Source: Chloroflexota bacterium
Lineage (GTDB): Bacteria > Chloroflexota > Dehalococcoidia > Lucifugimonadales > UBA3495
Reading direction: 5' to 3'
DNA length: 64,000 nt
Assembly (NCBI GenBank): GCA_009840165.1
Contig: VXOG01000028.1
Location: forward strand, 153,937-217,936
The first letter of the stretch is position 1. Every line of letters starts with the position of its first letter. The notes under the pieces are model-generated. The model was not told where the DNA came from. It made no database searches and worked only from the letters and a program-made list of their open reading frames with translations. The position numbers and the translations under genes were made by a program. Positions 49,097 through 58,045 of the stretch are shown one piece after another.

Positions 49097-49672
49097 TATC
49101 ATTTTCAAGTTTTAAGCGCGCACGATGCGCCTCAACAATGTAGCCCTACCGGGAACGGTTGTCAACGGGAAATTCGCCTCACGCTTAACCGCTTTCGCCA
49201 TAACTTTCACCGCGAGTCCGCCTCTGGCCGACGTGGCTATCTCGACGCCAGCCGCCAATTCGCAAGCCTCCGGCGCCCCACAAGTCGTTTCACTTCCGGC
49301 GCATGTCAATCCGATGACATTTCCCCCTTGCCCCCAAGCCTCACTCGCTCCTACCCTTATAACTGTCAACTCCACCATCTTCCTCACCAAAAGCCACCCC
49401 TTGATCAACCAGCCTCTGTCATTGCGCGTCTGCCTCTGGCGGAAGTGGAGATCCCGCCGTCAGCCGTCAATCCTGACCTCCAAATCCGCTCGCCAGCCCG
49501 CCCGATCCCCTCAAATAGCCACCAGAACCGCCCAATCCACCACCATTCACCCCCGCGAACCTGTCCATAGCCCTCTCAAATGAAAGGAAATGAACGGATA
49601 TGACCGGAAAATCCTCAATCCTGATAATCCTCTAATCCCGCGAATCCTGATTCTGACAATTTCGAGGTAACC
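49097..49672. other. Intergenic stretch with a phased AATCCT repeat
   Basis: No convincing gene is seen in these 576 bp; an open frame at 49125-49583 (plus) has an erratic, Pro/Ser/Thr-rich composition and no family resemblance. The strand is unusually C-rich. The last 65 bp hold five AATCC units (49610-49652) just upstream of a small gene. Promoter elements for the minus-strand riboswitch transcript probably lie at its left end. Confidence 0.5.
49610..49652 (+). repeat. Phased AATCCT repeats
   Basis: Five units beginning AATCC occur at 49610, 49617, 49626, 49634 and 49643, spaced 7-9 bp, with the two AATCCTGAT units being the best match. Similar AATCCTG-type repeats are known from intergenic DNA of environmental bacteria. 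They end 20 bp before the 49673 start. Confidence 0.55.
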
Positions 49673-50005
49673 ATGACCATCTCCCAACTCCGCCGTCGCA
49701 TCGACGCCCTCAAACTCAAATTCGCCCGGGAACTCGCCATCATCAAGCTCCGCCGCATCGCCGAAGACGTCACCGACGACTGGACGCCTTCCGAACCCCC
49801 GGAACCGTCCGAGGTCATCCAGCGCATCGTCAAAGCCGGCTTCCGCCTCCCCACCTTCACCCGCTTGCACCGCTACCTCGACGACGTCCGACGGGGAGGT
49901 GAAGTTCCCTACCCCAACACCATGGTGCTTAGTCTCCTGCCCTGGGCTGAAAACGACCGCTACTTCCCGTTACTCCGCTGGGATCTTCCCTCCCAAACCC
50001 CGTAA
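49673..50005 (+). CDS. Unknown small protein
   Basis: I cannot name this 110-residue protein. A basic helix (MTISQLRRRIDALKLKFARE, then LAIIKLRRIAEDVTDDW) is followed by a Pro/Glu-rich turn, a helix with VIQRIVKAGFRLPTFTRLHR and a C-terminal LPWAENDRYFPLLRWDLPSQ. It looks soluble and partly coiled-coil. GAGG five bases upstream supports the ATG. The phased AATCCT repeats directly upstream and the isolated position suggest it may travel with that repeat; this is inference. Confidence 0.55.
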   Translation: MTISQLRRRIDALKLKFARELAIIKLRRIAEDVTDDWTPSEPPEPSEVIQRIVKAGFRLPTFTRLHRYLDDVRRGGEVPYPNTMVLSLLPWAENDRYFPLLRWDLPSQTP

Positions 50006-50145
50006 CGATGGACATTTCCCCAAATGGGTACGCGTGGGGGAAATTTGACTGTCGAAGGCCGGGGCTGCGTTAGAGACGGAAAAAGCGGTGCTACACTAGA
50101 ACCTATATTAGATTAATAGCAGGCGATGCCTGCCAGGAGAGACCC

Positions 50146-51969
50146 ATGGAAAATACCGGGATGACAGTCTTGAAGATCCTGGGCGCGATAATTGCCGTGG
50201 TCATCGTGGCCGCAATCGCCGTAGGACTGGGGATGTACTTCCGTCTGATTCCAATACCGGGGCCGATCCTGGCCCTGCTGGTGGACGCAAAGGAGCCGGA
50301 ATACTCCGCACGCTACTACCCGTCGGATACCATCGCCTACGGTTGGATCACGCTGGTCCCTGGCGAGGGCCAGGTCGGAGAAATGGAGGCCATTTGGGAA
50401 AGATTCAACGAGTATCCCGGTTTCCGCGATCTGGTGGACGAATTGAAGATTGATTTCCTGACCGAAACCGGCATCGATTTGGACGAGGAAATCCATCCGT
50501 GGATCGGCCCCGAAATCTCGGCAGGACTGATCGACTTTGACCTTGACCAGGAGCTGCCATCTGCGGCAATAACCATCCAGGTGCGCGATGAGGACGCGGC
50601 AAGGAACTTCCTTGAGAAATGGCGTGAGTACATGGAGGAAGAAACAGGTGCCCGGTTCGACACGGGTTCGCACCGTGGCAACACTACCTGGGTGGACGAC
50701 TCGGAACACCAGGCTTATGCACTAACTAACGATTGGCTGGTGTATGCCACCAACGAGTCGGTTCTACATTCCGTGCTGGACCGCATGAACGGTGACGCGG
50801 ACGATTCGTTGGCCGACGAGGTCAAATTTCAAGCCGCGCGGGCAGCGTTGCCGGAGCGCCGCTTTCACTCCGGGTACGTTGACTACCAACAGGCTCTCGA
50901 TTTGCTCGGCGACGCTGCCGGCGGGTTCGGTCCCGTCGTGCCCGGAGCAATCGGCCCGGCAACATTCGCTGAAAGCGCCCCGGAATGGGTAGCCATGTCG
51001 GGGAGTTGGGTAGAGCGTGGCGTCGTGGTTGAGATGGTATCTCCCACCGTCACCGATTTTGGCCTTGAGGTGAGCGAGCTGCGCGACCCGGCGCTGCTGC
51101 TGCCCGACGACACGCTGGGATTCATGGCCGCCGGCTTCGACCCGAACGTTGACAACTGGCGCAAGGCGCTGGCGGAGTATTACCTCCGAGACGTGTTGCC
51201 CGACCCCTATCTGTTGGACGAGATCAACAGCAATCTGGCCGGTATGACTCCCGACGGAGCGCCACCGTTTGACAATGACGCTACGCTGGCGGATGCTCTT
51301 GACTTGGGTTTTGACCTGGCGGAGCAATTCACCGGCATCGACCTGGAAACGGATTTCTTCGGACACTTGGCCGGCGAAATGATAGTAGCCGTCAACGAGT
51401 TCGACTTCGAGGCCGTATCCGATGACCCGGAGGCCAACCCCGTTGACGCGACGCTAATGCTGTCCTACCTGGAGGAAGGCGAGGACGGCTTGGCCGACAC
51501 TATGGACGAAGTGGCGGGCTTGCTGGAAATGCACGTTGGACTGACGGCCAACCGAACTGACGTAGGAGCGGAAAGGGAGGCCATCATCTTCGATCCGGGC
51601 GTCTTGGGGATGATGATGGGCGGAGAGATTGCCTATCAGCCCGGCTACGTGCTGCACAACCAGTACCTGACCATCGGCACTACGGTAAAGGCGCTGTCAA
51701 GCATCATCGCCCGCCAGGAGGTAGCAGGCGCCAACCTCGCTTCGGACGCCGAATACCAACGGGCTGCCAGCCACCTCATGGCCGACCGGCAGTTCCTGGG
51801 TTACGTCAACGTCAACAGTATCGTGAATCAACTGGACGCGGACGACCTCGGCATCGAAGCGGAACGGGTCCGAGTGATGCAAGAGGGGATTGGCGTAGTG
51901 GCATTCAGGTCCACTTTGGGAACGGAGCACAGCCGTACCGTTGCGGTGTTAACGCTGTTGCCGGAATAG
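50146..51969 (+). CDS. DUF3352 family membrane-anchored protein
   Basis: A 607-residue protein with an N-terminal membrane helix (ILGAIIAVVIVAAIAVGLGM) and a large extracytoplasmic domain of alternating beta and helix, of the DUF3352 type. Typical pieces are YYPSDTIAYGWITLVPGEGQ, ITIQVRDEDAARNFLEKW, YALTNDWLVYATNESVL and DDTLGFMAAGFDPN. The protein is strongly acidic. No enzymatic motif is seen; the family has no established function. AGGAGA six bases upstream supports the ATG. It is followed by a palindromic repeat and a convergent gene. Confidence 0.8.
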   Translation: MENTGMTVLKILGAIIAVVIVAAIAVGLGMYFRLIPIPGPILALLVDAKEPEYSARYYPSDTIAYGWITLVPGEGQVGEMEAIWERFNEYPGFRDLVDELKIDFLTETGIDLDEEIHPWIGPEISAGLIDFDLDQELPSAAITIQVRDEDAARNFLEKWREYMEEETGARFDTGSHRGNTTWVDDSEHQAYALTNDWLVYATNESVLHSVLDRMNGDADDSLADEVKFQAARAALPERRFHSGYVDYQQALDLLGDAAGGFGPVVPGAIGPATFAESAPEWVAMSGSWVERGVVVEMVSPTVTDFGLEVSELRDPALLLPDDTLGFMAAGFDPNVDNWRKALAEYYLRDVLPDPYLLDEINSNLAGMTPDGAPPFDNDATLADALDLGFDLAEQFTGIDLETDFFGHLAGEMIVAVNEFDFEAVSDDPEANPVDATLMLSYLEEGEDGLADTMDEVAGLLEMHVGLTANRTDVGAEREAIIFDPGVLGMMMGGEIAYQPGYVLHNQYLTIGTTVKALSSIIARQEVAGANLASDAEYQRAASHLMADRQFLGYVNVNSIVNQLDADDLGIEAERVRVMQEGIGVVAFRSTLGTEHSRTVAVLTLLPE

Positions 51970-51979
51970 CGGCCAAAAC

Positions 51980-52007
51980 GTAGGGGCGAAAGATCATTCG
52001 CCCCTAC
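51980..52007. repeat. Palindromic intergenic repeat (GTAGGGGCG type), copy 2
   Basis: Arms GTAGGGGCGAA (51980-51990) and TTCGCCCCTAC (51997-52007) are perfect 11-bp inverted repeats around a 6-nt loop. It lies between the convergent DUF3352 and MoaD-like genes. Confidence 0.75.
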
Positions 52008-52038
52008 CCTTTCGCTACGCTGAATATCCGCTCTCTCC

Positions 52039-52308
52039 TCAACCCCCGCCGATGGCCGGCAGGAAGTGCATTTCGGCATCCTCACTGACCCGTTCCATCA
52101 GACCGAGCTGGCTCACGTCGCCATCTACAATTACGGCAAGACCCGGGGTTAAGTCGTCCAGTTCCTCGTCGTAGAGCAGCTCTTTGATGCCGGGGTGCAT
52201 CCGCTCCAGGTTGTTGATGACTTGGCGGACGGTAGCACCTTCCACCTGCACCCGGTCGGGAGCTCCGGTGATGCGCTGCATTTGTGCGGGTATCCAAACG
52301 TCGGGCAT
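52039..52308 (-). CDS. MoaD/ThiS-like sulfur carrier protein
   Basis: An 89-residue ubiquitin-like protein ending in the Gly-Gly needed for thiocarboxylation (LPAIGGG). VQVEGATVRQVINNLERMHP and LAVIVDGDVSQLGLMERVSE fit the beta-grasp fold. It could supply sulfur for molybdopterin or for another pathway. It starts 66 bp after the molybdenum hydroxylase gene stop, with a palindromic repeat between them. GAGG about nine bases upstream supports the ATG at 52308. Confidence 0.85.
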   Translation of the reverse strand: MPDVWIPAQMQRITGAPDRVQVEGATVRQVINNLERMHPGIKELLYDEELDDLTPGLAVIVDGDVSQLGLMERVSEDAEMHFLPAIGGG

Positions 52309-52339
52309 TGTCAGTTCCCTCGAAATGTCAACCTTGCTG

Positions 52340-52368
52340 GTAGGGGCGGGTTTCAAACCCGCCCCCAC
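52340..52368. repeat. Palindromic intergenic repeat (GTAGGGGCG type), copy 3
   Basis: Arms GTAGGGGCGGGTTT and AAACCCGCCCCCAC pair with one mismatch around a single C. It is a variant with a longer G-run and lies between the MoaD-like and the molybdenum hydroxylase genes. Confidence 0.7.
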
Positions 52369-52374
52369 GTTACG

Positions 52375-54699
52375 CTAACTGCCGTTCTTCTCCCAGAGCG
52401 CTTCCAGGACGTTGCCCGGGTTCATAGGCAGCACGGTCAGGCGGACGCCGATGGCGTCGTAGATCGCGTTGGCGATGGCCGCCATGGGAGGCACAATCGG
52501 CACCTCGCCGACGCCGCGCACGCCATAGGGGTGGTTGGGGTTGTCAACCTCAACGATGCAGGTGTCGATCATGGGCAGGTCCAGGCTGGTGGGCATCCGG
52601 TAGTCCAGGAAGCTGGAGTTGACCATGTGGCCCTGATCGTTTGTGTAATACTCCTCGTTGAGCGCCCAGCCGATGCCCTGCACCGCGCCGCCCTGGATCT
52701 GCCCTTCCACGTAAGACGGGTGGATCGCCTTGCCGGCGTCCTGCACGGCGGTGTAGCGCACGATCTCAACCTTGCCGGTGTCCTCATCAACCTCCACGTC
52801 AACGATGTGAACGCCGATGCACGGGCCGGCTCCGCCGGGGTTGACGCCGCCACGTCCCACGATTGGGCCGCCGGTTGGCACCTGGCGGGCGGCAAGCTGC
52901 TGGAAGGTCATCTGCAACTGGTCATCGGCTCGGTGCTTGAGAACACCGTCTTCAAACTCTACCTCCTCCGGCTCCACTTCCCAGATGCGAGCTGCGCGGG
53001 CGATCATCTGCTGCCTGATGTCCTGGGCGGCGGTGTAGGCGGCGAAACCGGTCTTGAAAGTCACGCTGCTGCCGCCGGTGTTCGAGGTGAAACCGATGCT
53101 GTCGGTGTCGCCAATCTGCGGGTTAACGTCCTCGACGGGTATGCCCAACACCTCGGCCAGCTGCTGGGACACGGAGGCGCGGGTGCCGCCGATGTCGGGC
53201 GAGCCCTCGGTAAGGGTGACCGTGCCATCGGGGTTGACCAACGCAACGGCGGCGGACGGGCCGGTATTGTTGCCCCAAAATCCCGAGGCGACCCCGCGTC
53301 CACGTCTCTTGCCATCCTTGCCGGCAGTGTAGTGCGGGTGCGCCTTGGTCGCTTCCAGGGTTTCGACGTATCCAACCTTGGGAGTGAGCGGGCCGGTGGG
53401 ACGCCGGGTGCCTTCCTTGGCGCTGTTGATCAGGCGCAGGTCGATGGGGTCGATACCCAACTTTTCGGCCAGTTCGTCTAGCGCGACTTCCACGCAGTAA
53501 GCCGCCGCCGGGGAGCCGGGGGCGCGGTAGGCCGCGGTCTTGGGCCGGTTGACCACGATGTCATAGCCCTCGATCCAGGTGTTGGGGATGTCGTAAGCGG
53601 CCAGCACGCAGTTGGCGGCGCCTGGCACAGGCGAACCGGGGAACGCTCCCGCCTCAAAGATCAGGTGAACTTCGGCGGCGGTGATTTTGCCGTCGCTGGT
53701 GGCGCCGATCTTGCAGGAAATCTCGGTGCCGGAGGTCGGCCCGGTGGCCTCAAAGACCTCGGTGCGGTTCATGGCGAGCTTGACGGGCGCGTGGGCTTTG
53801 CGAGCCAGCAGCGCGGCGACCGGCTCCATGTACACGGCCAGCTTCGCGCCGAATCCGCCGCCGATTTCCATGGGAATCGCCTTGACCTTGGATACCGGAA
53901 TGCCCACCAGCCTGGCGGTGTGGTCGCGGACCGTAAAGTGTCCTTGGCTGCTGGACCAGATGGTAAGGTTGCCGTCGTCGTGCCACATGGCCGTCCCTGC
54001 GTGCGGCTCGATGTAGCCCTGGTGAACGGCGGATGTGGAAACGCTGCGCTCGACCACCACGTCGGCGTCGGCGAAACCGGTGTCCATATCGCCCATGCGG
54101 AACTCGAAGTGGTTCGCGATGTTCGTGCCCGTGGAGGCGTCGTCGTCATCAAGGACTCCGCCGGCGCGGGTGGCCGCAGAATGCCCGGCCGCCAGCCGCT
54201 CGTGAACCAGCGTTGCATCATCGGCCATCGCTTCGCGGGCGTGCATCACCGGGGGCAGGACCTCGTACTCCACCTCGATCCGGGACAGGGCTTCCTCGGC
54301 GAGGTGCGCGTTGACCGCAGCGACGGCGGCGATGGCATGGCCCTTGTACAGCGCCTTGTCCTGGGCCATGATGTTGTTGCTCAGGAACTTGAAGTTGATC
54401 ATCGCGCCTTCCGCCAGGTCAGACGCCCGGCCGGTGGGTTCCACGATGTCGGCGCCGGTCACGACGGCGCGGACGCCGGGCATGGCCTCGGCCTTGCTGG
54501 TGTCAATCGACTTGATGCGCGCGTGAGCGTGGGGGCTGCGCAGAACCTTCCCGTAGAGCATGCCGGGCAGGTTGAGGTCGGCGCTGTAACGGGCCAGCCC
54601 GGTTACTTTATCGGCGCCGTCGTGGCGCACCGGGCGGGTACCAACGACCTTGTACTGCTTGTCGCTGGTCAGGACCATGTTGGGCGTGTAGTCCGGCAT
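52375..54699 (-). CDS. Xanthine-dehydrogenase-family molybdopterin-binding subunit
   Basis: A 774-residue large subunit of the molybdenum hydroxylase family. RHDGADKVTGLARYSADLNL, RSPHAHARIKSID, the Mo-site segments SSQGHFTVRD and GGGFGAKLAVYMEPVAALLA and the C-terminal GVGEVPIVPPMAAI (catalytic Glu) are intact. No FAD or [2Fe-2S] subunit gene is adjacent, so the electron partner is elsewhere. The substrate is unknown. GGAGG eight bases upstream supports the ATG at 54699. It is divergent from the BKACE gene and may share control with it. Confidence 0.93.
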   Translation of the reverse strand: MPDYTPNMVLTSDKQYKVVGTRPVRHDGADKVTGLARYSADLNLPGMLYGKVLRSPHAHARIKSIDTSKAEAMPGVRAVVTGADIVEPTGRASDLAEGAMINFKFLSNNIMAQDKALYKGHAIAAVAAVNAHLAEEALSRIEVEYEVLPPVMHAREAMADDATLVHERLAAGHSAATRAGGVLDDDDASTGTNIANHFEFRMGDMDTGFADADVVVERSVSTSAVHQGYIEPHAGTAMWHDDGNLTIWSSSQGHFTVRDHTARLVGIPVSKVKAIPMEIGGGFGAKLAVYMEPVAALLARKAHAPVKLAMNRTEVFEATGPTSGTEISCKIGATSDGKITAAEVHLIFEAGAFPGSPVPGAANCVLAAYDIPNTWIEGYDIVVNRPKTAAYRAPGSPAAAYCVEVALDELAEKLGIDPIDLRLINSAKEGTRRPTGPLTPKVGYVETLEATKAHPHYTAGKDGKRRGRGVASGFWGNNTGPSAAVALVNPDGTVTLTEGSPDIGGTRASVSQQLAEVLGIPVEDVNPQIGDTDSIGFTSNTGGSSVTFKTGFAAYTAAQDIRQQMIARAARIWEVEPEEVEFEDGVLKHRADDQLQMTFQQLAARQVPTGGPIVGRGGVNPGGAGPCIGVHIVDVEVDEDTGKVEIVRYTAVQDAGKAIHPSYVEGQIQGGAVQGIGWALNEEYYTNDQGHMVNSSFLDYRMPTSLDLPMIDTCIVEVDNPNHPYGVRGVGEVPIVPPMAAIANAIYDAIGVRLTVLPMNPGNVLEALWEKNGS

Positions 54700-54817
54700 C
54701 GGCAATTCCTCCGTGAAACTTCTGAACAGGCAAATGAGATGCCGGAAACGGCGCGGCAGGCAGCCCCGGCGGGCCTATGATAGCATAGCCAACCAAATAA
54801 GACAGAGGCAGAGTAGT

Positions 54818-55705
54818 ATGGACACCATCATTATCAAAGGATGTTTGAACGGCAGCCGGGGGCGAGAGCACAATCCCAACGTACCCTGGACTCCCGAAGA
54901 AGTTGCGCAGGAAGCAGTGCGATGCTACGAGGCGGGCGCGTCCATCGTGCATATCCACGCCCGCACGCCGGACGGGGGCATCAGCTACGACCCCGCCTGG
55001 TACGCCCAGACCGATGCCATGATCCGCGCTCAGTGCGACCTGGTGCTCAACCACACCACGGCCCGCCAGGCCCACGTGCCGGTGGAAGCCGTCACCCGCT
55101 ACCTGCTGGAAACACCACAGCCGGTGGAGATGGTATCCCTCAACCTGGGCATGGGTGTCCGGTGGGCTGCGGATCCCGAAACCGGCCGGCGACGGACCGT
55201 GATTTCACCCAACTCATTCGAGGACATTACCGCGACGCTGGACGCCTGTTATCAGCGCGGAACGTTCCCCGAGCCTGCGGTGCATGACATGGGCGACGTG
55301 AACAACGCTTTCACCCTGATGCAGGAGGGCTACATCAAGGACACTCGGTATTTCCTGGTGGAGCCGGGGGCGCACTGGGGTGACGGCCGGCAGGCCATGG
55401 TCGGCTCGCCACGCAATTACACGCTCATCGCAGAAACCATCCGCGAGCGATACCCCGAATCCACATGGCTGACTCACAGCAGCCTGGGCCAGACTTTCCC
55501 GCTGTGCGCCATTGCCATCGCCACCGGCTACCACATCCGTGTCGGGTTCGAGGACAGCCCATACCTGCCCAACAACCCACAGCCCAAATCCAACGCCGAG
55601 TACATCGAGTGGGCGGTCACCATGGCCCGGCTGCACGGCCGGGAGCCGGCCACTCCGCAGCAGGCGCGGGACATGCTGGGCCTGAATCCGTACCCGGAGG
55701 CCTAG
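54818..55705 (+). CDS. BKACE-family beta-keto acid cleavage enzyme
   Basis: A 295-residue TIM-barrel enzyme of the 3-keto-5-aminohexanoate cleavage family, which condenses a beta-keto acid with acetyl-CoA and cleaves it. IIIKGCLNGSRGREHNPN, WTPEEVAQEAVRCYEAGASI, the zinc motif VHIHAR, EMVSLNLGMG and WLTHSSLGQTFPLCAIAIAT fit. The ATG at 54818 places the first strand at the normal position; AGAGG lies upstream. The beta-keto acid substrate cannot be read from sequence. It converges on the rhomboid gene with a 15-bp gap. Confidence 0.9.
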   Translation: MDTIIIKGCLNGSRGREHNPNVPWTPEEVAQEAVRCYEAGASIVHIHARTPDGGISYDPAWYAQTDAMIRAQCDLVLNHTTARQAHVPVEAVTRYLLETPQPVEMVSLNLGMGVRWAADPETGRRRTVISPNSFEDITATLDACYQRGTFPEPAVHDMGDVNNAFTLMQEGYIKDTRYFLVEPGAHWGDGRQAMVGSPRNYTLIAETIRERYPESTWLTHSSLGQTFPLCAIAIATGYHIRVGFEDSPYLPNNPQPKSNAEYIEWAVTMARLHGREPATPQQARDMLGLNPYPEA

Positions 55706-55720
55706 CGCCAAGCTAATTCA

Positions 55721-56539
55721 TTAATCAATGCGCCGCCCACGCCAGTATTGCGTGGGCTGCCCGTAGTCTCCGTCGCTTCCCCAATACCCGCCGGCCGGAC
55801 CCGACGGCCGTCGAAACATCCTCACCACCAAGCCCACCCCAGCGCCGACCACGAAGCCACCTATGTGGGCGAAGAATGCCGTGCTCACCTGGTCGCTGAC
55901 GCCGATGGAGAGCAAGCCCTGAATGGTTTGCAAGCCGAACCAGATCAGGAGCAGCCACACGGCACGCAGCTCAACCACAGTAATGAGGAAGTAGATGATT
56001 AGCGTCCGAATGCGGTTGCTCGGATACAGCAGCAGATACGCGCCCATCACGCCGGAAATCGCACCGCTGGCGCCAACCAGCGGGGTCTGCGACGCCGGGT
56101 CAATGATGTAGTGGGCCAGCGTGGCCAATACGCCGGCGACAAAGTAAAAAACGAGGTACTTGACGTGGCCGAACGTGTCCTCAATGTTGTCGCCGAACAC
56201 CCACAGGAACAGCATATTGCCGACAAAGTGCATGAGTCCGCCGTGGATGAACATGCAGGTGAGCAACGTCCCCCAGGTGGGAAATGGGGTAGCGATGCTG
56301 ATGCTGCCGGCTCGTCCCAATCCCAGGGTCTCAAATCCCCGCCCGGACGTCAGCTCGGCGGGTATAAAGCCGTAGGTCAGGAAGAAGGCGTAGATGTCGA
56401 GGTTGCTGCCGCCGAAAAGGAACCCGAATCCGCCGACCCCGATCTCATAGAGGAAAACGAGGGAATTAAGGCTAAGCAGGGCGACGTTTACGAAAGGGAA
56501 TGTCCCTCGATAACGCCCCGCATCGGCGATTGGAAGCAC
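55721..56539 (-). CDS. Rhomboid family intramembrane serine protease
   Basis: A 272-residue membrane protease with six or seven helices. MFIHGGLMHFVGNMLFLWVF is the family signature, GASGAISGVMGAY holds the catalytic Ser, and AHIGGFVVGAGVGL holds the catalytic His. A short cytoplasmic C-terminal tail rich in Gly, Tyr and Arg follows. It begins 2 bp after the cytidylate-kinase-like gene stop. Its substrates are unknown. Confidence 0.92.
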   Translation of the reverse strand: MLPIADAGRYRGTFPFVNVALLSLNSLVFLYEIGVGGFGFLFGGSNLDIYAFFLTYGFIPAELTSGRGFETLGLGRAGSISIATPFPTWGTLLTCMFIHGGLMHFVGNMLFLWVFGDNIEDTFGHVKYLVFYFVAGVLATLAHYIIDPASQTPLVGASGAISGVMGAYLLLYPSNRIRTLIIYFLITVVELRAVWLLLIWFGLQTIQGLLSIGVSDQVSTAFFAHIGGFVVGAGVGLVVRMFRRPSGPAGGYWGSDGDYGQPTQYWRGRRID

Positions 56540-56541
56540 GG

Positions 56542-57249
56542 CTAGACGGGCGCTCCTGCGATGTCCTCGGCGGCGTGCTCGATGATCTCGGCGGCGGTGC
56601 TCTGGGAAATGCGCCCTATGTTGAGCATGAGGTGGAACTTGGTGGGATCGTTGGCGTTGGCGCGGAAAAACTTGCGATAGAAAGTCACCCGGGCGTTTTC
56701 CAGGTCTTCCGCGTAAGCGCGTGCCTCATCGTTGGAGAACATTTCCCGTTTGGCCATGGTGTCTATGCGAACGTCCATAGGAGCCACCAGTCCCACATGG
56801 ACCACGCCGGGAGTGTCCGCCAGTATCATGTTGCTGCCGCGCCCGATGATTACCACGTCGCCGCCCTCGGACAGCTCTTTGATCACGGAAGTCGTCGCGT
56901 CAATGAACGCCCGGTCGTGCACCGGGGAAGTGGCCGCCGCGTCCGACACCAGTTCGGTGTACGCCTCGGCCGGCAGCATTTCGATGCCTCGCCCAAAGTA
57001 CGGCTCCGCGCCGGCGCCGGCGACCGCTGAGCGTTCCAAAACGCCCTGCATGAAACGGGCCACCTTTTCGCGGAAAGGTACCACCCGCTGCTCTTTTTCG
57101 ATCAGTTGGCCTATCGGTGATCCGACCAAACGCGCCGCTTCAGAGAATATGTAGCGGTCCACGTAGTTGATCCCCAGGTTCTGGGCCACCAGATGGCCGA
57201 TTTCCAGGGTGCCGCTGCCTATGACCCCGTTGATGGTGATGACCGGCAT
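56542..57249 (-). CDS. Cytidylate-kinase-like protein
   Basis: A 235-residue P-loop protein of the cytidylate-kinase-like family. The N terminus ITINGVIGSGTLEIGHLVAQ follows the family pattern ITISREYGSGGREI but with GSGTLEI at the phosphate loop, and YVDRYIFSEAARLVGSP and VVIIGRGSNMILAD fit later segments. The middle region (RFMQGVLERSAVAGAGAEPY) is less conserved. Function is uncertain; members may phosphorylate nucleotides or act as sensors. GGAGG seven bases upstream supports the ATG. It lies 2 bp before the rhomboid gene. Confidence 0.8.
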   Translation of the reverse strand: MPVITINGVIGSGTLEIGHLVAQNLGINYVDRYIFSEAARLVGSPIGQLIEKEQRVVPFREKVARFMQGVLERSAVAGAGAEPYFGRGIEMLPAEAYTELVSDAAATSPVHDRAFIDATTSVIKELSEGGDVVIIGRGSNMILADTPGVVHVGLVAPMDVRIDTMAKREMFSNDEARAYAEDLENARVTFYRKFFRANANDPTKFHLMLNIGRISQSTAAEIIEHAAEDIAGAPV

Positions 57250-57279
57250 AGTTTTTCCTCCAACCCCACTGCACGCCGG

Positions 57280-57867
57280 TTACGCGCCGTACTGAGCCAG
57301 CACCCGGCTGCGCCGGCGGTGGTACTCGTCAGTCAGAAGGCCCATGGCAAAGGAGTCGTACCAGTTGCCGTCCTTGCGGTGCGTCCGGCGCAGGTGCCCT
57401 TCCAGCACAAACCCCAGGTGGCGGAACATTTGCAGCGCGTGCTCGTTATACTCCGGCACGTCCACCCAGACGCGGTGCAACTCAAGGCTGTCAAAGGCTT
57501 CGTCCAGCATGGCCACCAGCGCCGCCGTTCCGTAGTGATGGTGCCAGAGGTCCTTGCGTCCGATCAGGATGAACAGTTGCGCTTCTTCTAGGGGCCATTC
57601 CACCAGCAGTTGACCTTCGCCGATATGAGCCTCATCCGTGGAATAGATTGAATAAATGCGGCGTTCGTCCTGGCTGAAGATTTGATGCCACTCGTCGTCT
57701 CCGGCTTCCTGAACGCGCTCTGGCACGTACCCGATGTGGAGGGCGTGCCCGTCCGAATCGTCCGTCCCATACCAGAGGGAACTGACTTCAGGATCGCGCA
57801 GCCAATCGCGAACCCGGCCGACGTCATTTCTTGAGACATCCGTAGTGAGGCTAACCTGTGGAAACAT
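57280..57867 (-). CDS. GNAT-family N-acetyltransferase
   Basis: A 195-residue acetyltransferase. WYGTDDSDGHALHIGYVPER, FILIGRKDLWHHHYGTAALV (acetyl-CoA binding loop region) and LEGHLRRTHRKDGNWYDSFA match the ribosomal-protein-alanine-type branch that acts on a small molecule or protein N terminus. The substrate is unknown. GAGGAGG six bases upstream supports the ATG at 57867. A perfect -10 TATAAT lies at 57946-57951 (minus), though no good -35 is seen 17 bp upstream. Confidence 0.85.
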   Translation of the reverse strand: MFPQVSLTTDVSRNDVGRVRDWLRDPEVSSLWYGTDDSDGHALHIGYVPERVQEAGDDEWHQIFSQDERRIYSIYSTDEAHIGEGQLLVEWPLEEAQLFILIGRKDLWHHHYGTAALVAMLDEAFDSLELHRVWVDVPEYNEHALQMFRHLGFVLEGHLRRTHRKDGNWYDSFAMGLLTDEYHRRRSRVLAQYGA

Positions 57868-57968
57868 GGCCGTCCTCCTCAAAGTACAATCGCAATTCGC
57901 GGTCGATTTCCAACCGGGTACCGCGTATAGCTCTCGAATAATGCGATTATATCACGGCCCCATGTCAA

Positions 57969-58001
57969 GAGACGGAACGGGTGATTGGCCCGCCCCGTCT
58001 C
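57969..58001 (-). terminator. Hairpin after the DAHP synthase gene, possible terminator
   Basis: On the minus strand GAGACGG (complement of 57995-58001) pairs with CCGTCTC (complement of 57969-57975), with extra G-C pairing inside. There is no T-tract after it, so termination activity is uncertain. It lies 44 bp after the DAHP synthase stop. Confidence 0.35.
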
Positions 58002-58045
58002 ATAAGCGTACCGAGCGGCCGAAAACCGCCCCGTACTATGGGTGG

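Noticed and set aside
49125-49583. A 152-codon plus-strand frame in the non-coding stretch after the riboswitch
   Set aside because: Erratic Ser/Thr/Pro-rich composition, no ribosome binding site and no family resemblance; treated as non-coding.
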